Assembly: GCA_037013495.1 (NCBI GenBank)
Contig: JAZDXN010000022.1
Span: forward strand, 186,001-250,000
Source: Hippophae tibetana
Lineage: Eukaryota; Streptophyta; Magnoliopsida; Rosales; Elaeagnaceae
Direction: 5' to 3'
DNA: 64,000 bases
The position numbers and the translations under genes are program-made. Each line of letters opens with the position of its first letter. Positions within the stretch are counted from its first letter, which is position 1. The notes beneath the pieces are model-generated. The model was not told the DNA's origin. It saw nothing but the letters and a program-made list of their open reading frames with translations, and searched no databases. Below, one piece after another: positions 28,473 to 43,214 of the stretch.

Positions 28473-31400
28473 CTACAATCTCCTTATATTTAAATTGTGA
28501 TTTTTTAATTTCATCTAATATTAAGATATATGTGGTATGTATGATATTTCACCCTCAATTGGTAAATAATTATTTCATTTAATCTAATATATATATTTAT
28601 AGCTTTTACTTATGTTTCAATTATTTTAATTATTTCATACATGAAAAACTTTAGGTTTTATTTATTTGTTTTTAAAATTGTTAACAATATTTAGTACAAA
28701 CTAGTACGCGTTAATTAATTTATAAGAGTTATTATGTGATATTTCATTTTTATAAAACAAAATTGACATTTGGTTAGTTAAATTATATTAAATTAATTAA
28801 TTTTGTCTCAAATTAGTTGGTAAAAATAATGATTTTAAAAGAAGATAACTTATGAAATTTTGTAATTCTAATTTATGTTTGGAAAATTATTAGATGTTGT
28901 GCTAATTATAAACTAATACGTGAAATGTTTTTTCGATAATAAAAGCTAAATATGCATAAATAATCATACAGTGTTGCTTGATATAGGTTTAAAAATTATT
29001 TTCATAATTTAAATAATTTAATTGCATATTTCACCATCATCTAATATTAAGATTTGTGAATGATATTTAACCGTTAATTAGTAAATAATTATTTTATTTA
29101 ATCTAATATATATATTTATAGTTTTTACTTGTGTCATTTTATTAAATTATTTCTTATAAAGGAAATGTTTTATGTGTTTAGCAGTTTTAATAACATTTAG
29201 TATAAACTAGTACGTATTAGTTTATTTATTTGAGATTATTATATTATATTTCATTTTTATCAAACAAAATAAGACATTTTGTTAGTTAAATTACACTAAA
29301 CTAATTTATTTTGTTCCGAATTAGTTGGGAAAAATAATGATTTTGTGTTATATTAACTTATATATATATAAGTATTTTGTAGTGAGATAATTTATGAAAT
29401 TTTATAATCCTTATTTATATTTTTAGAATTATTAGACTTAATACTAATTATAAAGTCAATAAATCTAATAAATAGGTTTAAATTTTGTTTTGCATAATTT
29501 AATTGTATATTGTACCATCATGTCTACAATCTCCTTCTATTTAAATTTTGATTTTTTAATTTCATCTAATATTAAGATACTTGTGGTATGTATGATATTT
29601 CACCCTCAATTGGTAAATAATTATTTCATTTAATCTAATATATATATTTATAGCTTTTACTTATGTTTTAATTATTTTAATTATTTCATACAGGAAAAAC
29701 TTTAGGTTTTATTTATTTGTTTTTAACATTTTTAATAATATTTAGTACAAACTAGTACGCGTTAATTAATTTATAAGAGTTATTATGTGATATTTCATTT
29801 TTATAAAACAAAATTGACATTTGGTTAGTTAAATTATATTAAATTAATTAATTTTGTCTCAAATTAGTTGGTAAAAATAATGATTTTAAAAGAAGATAAC
29901 TTATGAAATTTTGTAATTCTAATTTATGTTTGGAAAATTATTAGATGTTGTGCTAATTATAAACTAATACGTGAAATGTTTTTTCGATAATAAAAGCTAA
30001 ATATGCATAAATAATCATACAGTGTTGCTTGATATAGGTTTAAAAATTATTTTCATAATTTAAATAATTTAATTGCATATTTCACCATCATCTAATATTA
30101 AGATTTGTGAATGATATTTAACCGTTAATTAGTAAATAATTATTTTATTTAATCTAATATATATATTTATAGTTTTTACTTGTGTCATTTTATTAAATTA
30201 TTTCGTATAAAGGAAATGTTTTATGTGTTTAGCATTTTTAATAACATTTAGTATAAACTAGTACGTATTAGTTTATTTATTTGAGATTATTATATCATAT
30301 TTCATTTTTATCAAACAAAATAAGACATTTTGATAGTTAAATTACACTAAACTAATTTATTTTGTTCCGAATTAGTTGGGAAAAATAATGATTTTGTGTT
30401 ATATTAACTTATATATATATAAGTATTTTGTAGTGAGATAATTTATGAAATTTTATAATCCTTATTTATATTTGTAGAATTATTAGACTTAATACTAATT
30501 ACAAAGTCAATAAATGTAATAAATAGGTTTAAAATTTGTTTTGCATAATTTAATTTTATATATTGTACCATCATATCTACAATCTCCTTATATTTAAATT
30601 GTGATTTTTTAATTTCATCTAATATTAAGATATATGTGGTATGTATGATATTTCACCCTCAATTGGTAAATAATTATTTCATTTAATCTAATATATATAT
30701 TTATAGCTTTTACTTATGTTTCAATTATTTTAATTATTTCATACATGAAAAACTTTAGGTTTTATTTATTTGTTTTTAAAATTGTTAACAATATTTAGTA
30801 CAAACTAGTACGCGTTAATTAATTTATAAGAGTTATTATGTGATATTTCATTTTTATAAAACAAAATTGACATTTGGTTAGTTAAATTATATTAAATTAA
30901 TTAATTTTGTCTCAAATTAGTTGGTAAAAATAATGATTTTAAAAGAAGATAACTTATGAAATTTTGTAATTCTAATTTATGTTTGGAAAATTATTAGATG
31001 TTGTGCTAATTATAAACTAATACGTGAAATGTTTTTTCGATAATAAAAGCTAAATATGCATAAATAATCATACAGTGTTGCTTGATATAGGTTTAAAAAT
31101 TATTTTCATAATTTAAATAATTTAATTGCATATTTCACCATCATCTAATATTAAGATTTGTGAATGATATTTAACCGTTAATTAGTAAATAATTATTTTA
31201 TTTAATCTAATATATATATTTATAGTTTTTACTTGTGTCATTTTATTAAATTATTTCTTATAAAGGAAATGTTTTATGTGTTTAGCAGTTTTAATAACAT
31301 TTAGTATAAACTAGTACGTATTAGTTTATTTATTTGAGATTATTATATTATATTTCATTTTTATCAAACAAAATAAGACATTTTGTTAGTTAAATTACAC

Positions 31401-34400
31401 TAAACTAATTTATTTTGTTCCGAATTAGTTGGGAAAAATAATGATTTTGTGTTATATTAACTTATATATATATAAGTATTTTGTAGTGAGATAATTTATG
31501 AAATTTTATAATCCTTATTTATATTTTTAGAATTATTAGACTTAATACTAATTATAAAGTCAATAAATCTAATAAATAGGTTTAAATTTTGTTTTGCATA
31601 ATTTAATTGTATATTGTACCATCATGTCTACAATCTCCTTCTATTTAAATTTTGATTTTTTAATTTCATCTAATATTAAGATACTTGTGGTATGTATGAT
31701 ATTTCACCCTCAATTGGTAAATAATTATTTCATTTAATCTAATATATATATTTATAGCTTTTACTTATGTTTTAATTATTTTAATTATTTCATACAGGAA
31801 AAACTTTAGGTTTTATTTATTTGTTTTTAACATTTTTAATAATATTTAGTACAAACTAGTACGCGTTAATTAATTTATAAGAGTTATTATGTGATATTTC
31901 ATTTTTATAAAACAAAATTGACATTTGGTTAGTTAAATTATATTAAATTAATTAATTTTGTCTCAAATTAGTTGGTAAAAATAATGATTTTAAAAGAAGA
32001 TAACTTATGAAATTTTGTAATTCTAATTTATGTTTGGAAAATTATTAGATGTTGTGCTAATTATAAACTAATACGTGAAATGTTTTTTCGATAATAAAAG
32101 CTAAATATGCATAAATAATCATACAGTGTTGCTTGATATAGGTTTAAAAATTATTTTCATAATTTAAATAATTTAATTGCATATTTCACCATCATCTAAT
32201 ATTAAGATTTGTGAATGATATTTAACCGTTAATTAGTAAATAATTATTTTATTTAATCTTATATATATATTTATAGTTTTTACTTGTGTCATTTTATTAA
32301 ATTATTTCGTATAAAGGAAATGTTTTATGTGTTTAGCATTTTTAATAACATTTAGTATAAACTAGTACGTATTAGTTTATTTATTTGAGATTATTATATC
32401 ATATTTCATTTTTATCAAACAAAATAAGACATTTTGATAGTTAAATTACACTAAACTAATTTATTTTGTTCCGAATTAGTTGGGAAAAATAATGATTTTG
32501 TGTTATATTAACTTATATATATATAAGTATTTTGTAGTGAGATAATTTATGAAATTTTATAATCCTTATTTATATTTGTAGAATTATTAGACTTAATACT
32601 AATTACAAAGTCAATAAATGTAATAAATAGGTTTAAAATTTGTTTTGCATAATTTAATTTTATATATTGTACCATCATATCTACAATCTCCTTATATTTA
32701 AATTGTGATTTTTTAATTTCATCTAATATTAAGATATATGTGGTATGTATGATATTTCACCCTCAATTGGTAAATAATTATTTCATTTAATCTAATATAT
32801 ATATTTATAGCTTTTACTTATGTTTTAATTATTTTAATTATTTAATACAGGAAAAACTTTAGGTTTTATTTATTTGTTTTTAACATTTTTAATAATATTT
32901 AGTACAAACTAGTACGCGTTAATTAATTTATAAGAGTTATTATGTGATATTTCATTTTTATAAAACAAAATTGACATTTGGTTAGTTAAATTATATTAAA
33001 TTAATTAATTTTGTCTCAAATTAGTTGGTAAAAATAATGATTTTAAAAGAAGATAACTTATGAAATTTTGTAATTCTAATTTATGTTTGGAAAATTATTA
33101 GATGTTGTGCTAATTATAAACTAATACGTGAAATGTTTTTTCGATAATAAAAGCTAAATATGCATAAATAATCATACAGTGTTGCTTGATATAGGTTTAA
33201 AAATTATTTTCATAATTTAAATAATTTAATTGCATATTTCACCATCATCTAATATTAAGATTTGTGAATGATATTTAACCGTTAATTAGTAAATAATTAT
33301 TTTATTTAATCTAATATATATATTTATAGTTTTTACTTGTGTCATTTTATTAAATTATTTCTTATAAAGGAAATGTTTTATGTGTTTAGCAGTTTTAATA
33401 ACATTTAGTATAAACTAGTACGTATTAGTTTATTTATTTGAGATTATTATATTATATTTCATTTTTATCAAACAAAATAAGACATTTTGTTAGTTAAATT
33501 ACACTAAACTAATTTATTTTGTTCCGAATTAGTTGGGAAAAATAATGATTTTGTGTTATATTAACTTATATATATATAAGTATTTTGTAGTGAGATAATT
33601 TATGAAATTTTATAATCCTTATTTATATTTTTAGAATTATTAGACTTAATACTAATTATAAAGTCAATAAATCTAATAAATAGGTTTAAATTTTGTTTTG
33701 CATAATTTAATTGTATATTGTACCATCATGTCTACAATCTCCTTCTATTTAAATTTTGATTTTTTAATTTCATCTAATATTAAGATACTTGTGGTATGTA
33801 TGATATTTCACCCTCAATTGGTAAATAATTATTTCATTTAATCTAATATATATATTTATAGCTTTTACTTATGTTTTAATTATTTTAATTATTTCATACA
33901 GGAAAAACTTTAGGTTTTATTTATTTGTTTTTAACATTTTTAATAATATTTAGTACAAACTAGTACGCGTTAATTAATTTATAAGAGTTATTATGTGATA
34001 TTTCATTTTTATAAAACAAAATTGACATTTGGTTAGTTAAATTATATTAAATTAATTAATTTTGTCTCAAATTAGTTGGTAAAAATAATGATTTTAAAAG
34101 AAGATAACTTATGAAATTTTGTAATTCTAATTTATGTTTGGAAAATTATTAGATGTTGTGCTAATTATAAACTAATACGTGAAATGTTTTTTCGATAATA
34201 AAAGCTAAATATGCATAAATAATCATACAGTGTTGCTTGATATAGGTTTAAAAATTATTTTCATAATTTAAATAATTTAATTGCATATTTCACCATCATC
34301 TAATATTAAGATTTGTGAATGATATTTAACCGTTAATTAGTAAATAATTATTTTATTTAATCTTATATATATATTTATAGTTTTTACTTGTGTCATTTTA

Positions 34401-34784
34401 TTAAATTATTTCGTATAAAGGAAATGTTTTATGTGTTTAGCATTTTTAATAACATTTAGTATAAACTAGTACGTATTAGTTTATTTATTTGAGATTATTA
34501 TATCATATTTCATTTTTATCAAACAAAATAAGACATTTTGATAGTTAAATTACACTAAACTAATTTATTTTGTTCCGAATTAGTTGGGAAAAATAATGAT
34601 TTTGTGTTATATTAACTTATATATATATAAGTATTTTGTAGTGAGATAATTTATGAAATTTTATAATCCTTATTTATATTTGTAGAATTATTAGACTTAA
34701 TACTAATTACAAAGTCAATAAATGTAATAAATAGGTTTAAAATTTGTTTTGCATAATTTAATTTTATATATTGTACCATCATAT
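28473..34784. repeat. Three copies of a ~2.1-kb higher-order repeat (P-Q)
   Basis: Unit pairs 28473-30576, 30577-32680 and 32681-34784 are nearly identical at a spacing of 2,104 bp. In each pair the first unit (P) starts 'ccttatatttaaattgtg', has 'gatatatgtgg' and 'agcagttttaat', and ends with a 'catcatgtctac' joint. The second (Q) starts 'ccttctatttaaatttt', has 'gatacttgtgg' and 'attttgatagtt', and ends with 'catcatatctac'. The third pair's P differs in its A half ('atttaatacagg' in place of 'atttcatacatg'). Confidence 0.92.
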
Positions 34785-37700
34785 CTACAATCTCCTTATA
34801 TTTAAATTGTGATTTTTTAATTTCATCTAATATTAAGATATATGTGGTATGTATGATATTTCACCCTCAATTGGTAAATAATTATTTCATTTAATCTAAT
34901 ATATATATTTATAGCTTTTACTTATGTTTTAATTATTTTAATTATTTAATACAGGAAAAACTTTAGGTTTTATTTATTTGTTTTTAACATTTTTAATAAT
35001 ATTTAGTACAAACTAGTACGCGTTAATTAATTTATAAGAGTTATTATGTGATATTTCATTTTTATAAAACAAAATTGACATTTGGTTAGTTAAATTATAT
35101 TAAATTAATTAATTTTGTCTCAAATTAGTTGGTAAAAATAATGATTTTAAAAGAAGATAACTTATGAAATTTTGTAATTCTAATTTATGTTTGGAAAATT
35201 ATTAGATGTTGTGCTAATTATAAACTAATACGTGAAATGTTTTTTCGATAATAAAAGCTAAATATGCATAAATAATCATACAGTGTTGCTTGATATAGGT
35301 TTAAAAATTATTTTCATAATTTAAATAATTTAATTGCATATTTCACCATCATCTAATATTAAGATTTGTGAATGATATTTAACCGTTAATTAGTAAATAA
35401 TTATTTTATTTAATCTTATATATATATTTATAGTTTTTACTTGTGTCATTTTATTAAATTATTTCGTATAAAGGAAATGTTTTATGTGTTTAGCATTTTT
35501 AATAACATTTAGTATAAACTAGTACGTATTAGTTTATTTATTTGAGATTATTATATCATATTTCATTTTTATCAAACAAAATAAGACATTTTGATAGTTA
35601 AATTACACTAAACTAATTTATTTTGTTCCGAATTAGTTGGGAAAAATAATGATTTTGTGTTATATTAACTTATATATATATAAGTATTTTGTAGTGAGAT
35701 AATTTATGAAATTTTATAATCCTTATTTATATTTGTAGAATTATTAGACTTAATACTAATTACAAAGTCAATAAATGTAATAAATAGGTTTAAAATTTGT
35801 TTTGCATAATTTAATTTTATATATTGTACCATCATATCTACAATCTCCTTATATTTAAATTGTGATTTTTTAATTTCATCTAATATTAAGATATATGTGG
35901 TATGTATGATATTTCACCCTCAATTGGTAAATAATTATTTCATTTAATCTAATATATATATTTATAGCTTTTACTTATGTTTTAATTATTTTAATTATTT
36001 AATACAGGAAAAACTTTAGGTTTTATTTATTTGTTTTTAACATTTTTAATAATATTTAGTACAAACTAGTACGCGTTAATTAATTTATAAGAGTTATTAT
36101 GTGATATTTCATTTTTATAAAACAAAATTGACATTTGGTTAGTTAAATTATATTAAATTAATTAATTTTGTCTCAAATTAGTTGGTAAAAATAATGATTT
36201 TAAAAGAAGATAACTTATGAAATTTTGTAATTCTAATTTATGTTTGGAAAATTATTAGATGTTGTGCTAATTATAAACTAATACGTGAAATGTTTTTTCG
36301 ATAATAAAAGCTAAATATGCATAAATAATCATACAGTGTTGCTTGATATAGGTTTAAAAATTATTTTCATAATTTAAATAATTTAATTGCATATTTCACC
36401 ATCATCTAATATTAAGATTTGTGAATGATATTTAACCGTTAATTAGTAAATAATTATTTTATTTAATCTTATATATATATTTATAGTTTTTACTTGTGTC
36501 ATTTTATTAAATTATTTCGTATAAAGGAAATGTTTTATGTGTTTAGCATTTTTAATAACATTTAGTATAAACTAGTACGTATTAGTTTATTTATTTGAGA
36601 TTATTATATTATATTTCATTTTTATCAAACAAAATAAGACATTTTGTTAGTTAAATTACACTAAACTAATTTATTTTGTTCCGAATTAGTTGGGAAAAAT
36701 AATGATTTTGTGTTATATTAACTTATATATATATAAGTATTTTGTAGTGAGATAATTTATGAAATTTTATAATCCTTATTTATATTTGTAGAATTATTAG
36801 ACTTAATACTAATTATAAAGTCAATAAATCTAATAAATAGGTTTAAATTTTGTTTTGCATAATTTAATTGTATATTGTACCATCATGTCTACAATCTCCT
36901 TCTATTTAAATTTTGATTTTTTAATTTCATCTAATATTAAGATACTTGTGGTATGTATGATATTTCACCCTCAATTGGTAAATAATTATTTCATTTAATC
37001 TAATATATATATTTATAGGTTTTACTTATGTTTCAATTATTTTAATTATTTCATACATGAAAAACTTTAGGTTTTATTTATTTGTTTTTAACATTGTTAA
37101 CAATATTTAGTACAAACTAGTACGCGTTAATTAATTTATAAGAGATTATTATATTATATTTCATTTTTATAAAACAAAATTAGACATTTGGTTAGTTAAA
37201 TTATATTAAATTAATTAATTTTGTCTCAAATTAGTTGGTAAAAATAATGATTTTGAAAGAAGATAACTTATGAAATTTTGTAATTCTAATTTATGTTTGG
37301 AAAATTATTAGATGTTGTCATAATTATAAACTAATACGTGAAATATTTTTTCGATAATAAAAACTAAATATGCATAAATAATCATACAGTGTTGCTTGAT
37401 ATAGGTTTAAAAATTATTTTCATAATTTAAATAATTTAATTGCATATTTCACCATCATCTAATATTAAGATTTGTGAATGATATTTAACCGTTAATTAGT
37501 AAATAATTATTTTATTTAATCTTATATATATATTTATAGTTTTTACTTGTTTGATTTTTTTAATTTATTTCGTATAAAGGAAATGTTTTATGTGTTTAGC
37601 ATTTTTAATAACATTTAGTATAAACTAGTACGTATTAGTTTATTTATTTGAGATTATTATATCATATTTCATTTTTATCAAACAAAATAAGACATTTTGT

Positions 37701-39000
37701 TAGTTAAATTACACTAAACTAATTTATTTTGACCCGAATTAGTTGGGAAAACTAATGATTTTGTGTTATATTAACTTATATATATATATAAGTATTTTGT
37801 AGTGAGATAATTTATGAAATTTTATAATCCTTATTTATATTTGTAGAATTATTAGACTTAATACTAATTACAAAGTCAATAAATGTAATAAATAGGTTTA
37901 AAATTTGTTTTGCATAATTTAATTTTATATATTGTACCATCATATCTACAATCTCCTTATATTTAAATTGTGATTTTTTAATTTCATCTAATATTAAGAT
38001 ATATGTGGTATGTATGATATTTCACCCTCAATTGGTAAATAATTATTTCATTTAATCTAATATATATATTTATAGCTTTTACTTATGTTTCAATTATTTT
38101 AATTATTTCATACATGAAAAACTTTAGGTTTTATTTATTTGTTTTTAAAATTGTTAACAATATTTAGTACAAACTAGTACGCGTTAATTAATTTATAAGA
38201 GATTATTATATTATATTTCATTTTTATAAAACAAAATTAGAAATTTGGTTAGTTAAATTATATTAAATTAATTAATTTTGTCTCAAATTAGTTGGTAAAA
38301 ATAATGATTTTAAAAGAAGATAACTTATGAAATTTTGTAATTCTAATTTATGTTTGGAAAATTATTAGATGTTGTGCTAATTATAAACTAATACGTGAAA
38401 TGTTTTTTCGATAATAAAAGCTAAATATGCATAAATAATCATACAGTGTTGCTTGATATAGGTTTAAAAATTATTTTCATAATTTAAATAATTTAATTGC
38501 ATATTTCACCATCATCTAATATTAAGATTTGTGAATGATATTTAACCGTTAATTAGTAAATAATTATTTTATTTAATCTTATATATATATTTATAGTTTT
38601 TACTTGTGTCATTTTATTAAATTATTTCGTATAAAGGAAATGTTTTATGTGTTTAGCATTTTTAATAACATTTAGTATAAACTAGTACGTATTAGTTTAT
38701 TTATTTGAGATTATTATATCATATTTCATTTTTATCAAACAAAATAAGACATTTTGATAGTTAAATTACACTAAACTAATTTATTTTGTTCCGAATTAGT
38801 TGGGAAAAATAATGATTTTGTGTTATATTAACTTATATATATATAAGTATTTTGTAGTGAGATAATTTATGAAATTTTATAATCCTTATTTATATTTGTA
38901 GAATTATTAGACTTAATACTAATTACAAAGTCAATAAATGTAATAAATAGGTTTAAAATTTGTTTTGCATAATTTAATTTTATATATTGTACCATCATAT
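34785..39000. repeat. Four-unit block P-P-Q-P, first copy (4,216 bp)
   Basis: Units at 34785, 35838, 36889 and 37946 break the PQ alternation with two P starts in a row. Each start recurs exactly 4,216 bp later (39001, 40054, 41105, 42162) with the same variants. The match breaks inside the last unit. At 37946 the A half first agrees with 42162 ('attagaaatttgg') but from about 38279 reads 'ttttgtctc' and 'tttaaaagaag', like the unit at 39001. The duplication joint is therefore visible between about 38242 and 38279. Confidence 0.9.
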
Positions 39001-42000
39001 CTACAATCTCCTTATATTTAAATTGTGATTTTTTAATTTCATCTAATATTAAGATATATGTGGTATGTATGATATTTCACCCTCAATTGGTAAATAATTA
39101 TTTCATTTAATCTAATATATATATTTATAGCTTTTACTTATGTTTTAATTATTTTAATTATTTAATACAGGAAAAACTTTAGGTTTTATTTATTTGTTTT
39201 TAACATTTTTAATAATATTTAGTACAAACTAGTACGCGTTAATTAATTTATAAGAGTTATTATGTGATATTTCATTTTTATAAAACAAAATTGACATTTG
39301 GTTAGTTAAATTATATTAAATTAATTAATTTTGTCTCAAATTAGTTGGTAAAAATAATGATTTTAAAAGAAGATAACTTATGAAATTTTGTAATTCTAAT
39401 TTATGTTTGGAAAATTATTAGATGTTGTGCTAATTATAAACTAATACGTGAAATGTTTTTTCGATAATAAAAGCTAAATATGCATAAATAATCATACAGT
39501 GTTGCTTGATATAGGTTTAAAAATTATTTTCATAATTTAAATAATTTAATTGCATATTTCACCATCATCTAATATTAAGATTTGTGAATGATATTTAACC
39601 GTTAATTAGTAAATAATTATTTTATTTAATCTTATATATATATTTATAGTTTTTACTTGTGTCATTTTATTAAATTATTTCGTATAAAGGAAATGTTTTA
39701 TGTGTTTAGCATTTTTAATAACATTTAGTATAAACTAGTACGTATTAGTTTATTTATTTGAGATTATTATATCATATTTCATTTTTATCAAACAAAATAA
39801 GACATTTTGATAGTTAAATTACACTAAACTAATTTATTTTGTTCCGAATTAGTTGGGAAAAATAATGATTTTGTGTTATATTAACTTATATATATATAAG
39901 TATTTTGTAGTGAGATAATTTATGAAATTTTATAATCCTTATTTATATTTGTAGAATTATTAGACTTAATACTAATTACAAAGTCAATAAATGTAATAAA
40001 TAGGTTTAAAATTTGTTTTGCATAATTTAATTTTATATATTGTACCATCATATCTACAATCTCCTTATATTTAAATTGTGATTTTTTAATTTCATCTAAT
40101 ATTAAGATATATGTGGTATGTATGATATTTCACCCTCAATTGGTAAATAATTATTTCATTTAATCTAATATATATATTTATAGCTTTTACTTATGTTTTA
40201 ATTATTTTAATTATTTAATACAGGAAAAACTTTAGGTTTTATTTATTTGTTTTTAACATTTTTAATAATATTTAGTACAAACTAGTACGCGTTAATTAAT
40301 TTATAAGAGTTATTATGTGATATTTCATTTTTATAAAACAAAATTGACATTTGGTTAGTTAAATTATATTAAATTAATTAATTTTGTCTCAAATTAGTTG
40401 GTAAAAATAATGATTTTAAAAGAAGATAACTTATGAAATTTTGTAATTCTAATTTATGTTTGGAAAATTATTAGATGTTGTGCTAATTATAAACTAATAC
40501 GTGAAATGTTTTTTCGATAATAAAAGCTAAATATGCATAAATAATCATACAGTGTTGCTTGATATAGGTTTAAAAATTATTTTCATAATTTAAATAATTT
40601 AATTGCATATTTCACCATCATCTAATATTAAGATTTGTGAATGATATTTAACCGTTAATTAGTAAATAATTATTTTATTTAATCTTATATATATATTTAT
40701 AGTTTTTACTTGTGTCATTTTATTAAATTATTTCGTATAAAGGAAATGTTTTATGTGTTTAGCATTTTTAATAACATTTAGTATAAACTAGTACGTATTA
40801 GTTTATTTATTTGAGATTATTATATTATATTTCATTTTTATCAAACAAAATAAGACATTTTGTTAGTTAAATTACACTAAACTAATTTATTTTGTTCCGA
40901 ATTAGTTGGGAAAAATAATGATTTTGTGTTATATTAACTTATATATATATAAGTATTTTGTAGTGAGATAATTTATGAAATTTTATAATCCTTATTTATA
41001 TTTGTAGAATTATTAGACTTAATACTAATTATAAAGTCAATAAATCTAATAAATAGGTTTAAATTTTGTTTTGCATAATTTAATTGTATATTGTACCATC
41101 ATGTCTACAATCTCCTTCTATTTAAATTTTGATTTTTTAATTTCATCTAATATTAAGATACTTGTGGTATGTATGATATTTCACCCTCAATTGGTAAATA
41201 ATTATTTCATTTAATCTAATATATATATTTATAGGTTTTACTTATGTTTCAATTATTTTAATTATTTCATACATGAAAAACTTTAGGTTTTATTTATTTG
41301 TTTTTAACATTGTTAACAATATTTAGTACAAACTAGTACGCGTTAATTAATTTATAAGAGATTATTATATTATATTTCATTTTTATAAAACAAAATTAGA
41401 CATTTGGTTAGTTAAATTATATTAAATTAATTAATTTTGTCTCAAATTAGTTGGTAAAAATAATGATTTTGAAAGAAGATAACTTATGAAATTTTGTAAT
41501 TCTAATTTATGTTTGGAAAATTATTAGATGTTGTCATAATTATAAACTAATACGTGAAATATTTTTTCGATAATAAAAACTAAATATGCATAAATAATCA
41601 TACAGTGTTGCTTGATATAGGTTTAAAAATTATTTTCATAATTTAAATAATTTAATTGCATATTTCACCATCATCTAATATTAAGATTTGTGAATGATAT
41701 TTAACCGTTAATTAGTAAATAATTATTTTATTTAATCTTATATATATATTTATAGTTTTTACTTGTTTGATTTTTTTAATTTATTTCGTATAAAGGAAAT
41801 GTTTTATGTGTTTAGCATTTTTAATAACATTTAGTATAAACTAGTACGTATTAGTTTATTTATTTGAGATTATTATATCATATTTCATTTTTATCAAACA
41901 AAATAAGACATTTTGTTAGTTAAATTACACTAAACTAATTTATTTTGACCCGAATTAGTTGGGAAAACTAATGATTTTGTGTTATATTAACTTATATATA

Positions 42001-43214
42001 TATATAAGTATTTTGTAGTGAGATAATTTATGAAATTTTATAATCCTTATTTATATTTGTAGAATTATTAGACTTAATACTAATTACAAAGTCAATAAAT
42101 GTAATAAATAGGTTTAAAATTTGTTTTGCATAATTTAATTTTATATATTGTACCATCATATCTACAATCTCCTTATATTTAAATTGTGATTTTTTAATTT
42201 CATCTAATATTAAGATATATGTGGTATGTATGATATTTCACCCTCAATTGGTAAATAATTATTTCATTTAATCTAATATATATATTTATAGCTTTTACTT
42301 ATGTTTCAATTATTTTAATTATTTCATACATGAAAAACTTTAGGTTTTATTTATTTGTTTTTAAAATTGTTAACAATATTTAGTACAAACTAGTACGCGT
42401 TAATTAATTTATAAGAGATTATTATATTATATTTCATTTTTATAAAACAAAATTAGAAATTTGGTTAGTTAAATTATATTAAATTAATTAATTTCGTCTC
42501 AAATTAGTTGGTAAAAATAATGATTTTGAAAGAAGATAACTTATGAAATTTTGTAATTCTAATTTATGTTTGGAAAATTATTAGATGTTGTGCTAATTAT
42601 AAACTAATACGTGAAATGTTTTTTCGATAATAAAAGCTAAATATGCATAAATAATCATACAGTGTTGCTTGATATAGGTTTAAATATTATTTTCATAATT
42701 TAAATAATTTAATTGCATATTTCACCATCATCTAATATTAAGATTTGTGAATGATATTTAACCGTTAATTAGTAAATAATTATTTTATTTAATCTTATAT
42801 ATATATTTATAGTTTTTACTTGTGTCATTTTATTAAATTATTTCGTATAAAGGAAATGTTTTATGTGTTTAGCATTTTTAATAACATTTAGTATAAACTA
42901 GTACGTATTAGTTTATTTATTTGAGATTATTATATTATATTTCATTTTTATCAAACAAAATAAGACATTTTGTTAGTTAAATTACACTAAACTAATTTAT
43001 TTTGTTCCGAATTAGTTGGGAAAAATAATGATTTTGTGTTATATTAACTTATATATATATAAGTATTTTGTAGTGAGATAATTTATGAAATTTTATAATC
43101 CTTATTTATATTTGTAGAATTATTAGACTTAATACTAATTATAAAGTCAATAAATCTAATAAATAGGTTTAAATTTTGTTTTGCATAATTTAATTGTATA
43201 TTGTACCATCATGT
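39001..43214. repeat. Four-unit block P-P-Q-P, second copy
   Basis: Units at 39001, 40054, 41105 and 42162. The first three match 34785, 35838 and 36889 almost base for base, including 'atttaatacagg' in the first two and 'tataggttttacttatg' in the third. The fourth introduces the P variant that dominates the rest of the array: 'attagaaatttgg', 'atttcgtctc', 'gttgtgctaatt' and 'taaatattatt'. Confidence 0.9.

Noticed and set aside
36889-43214. Assembly artefact as the sole explanation of the near-identical blocks
   Set aside because: Copies differ by scattered fixed variants and have internal joints, which fits real duplication. Some copy-number error from assembly still cannot be excluded without reads.
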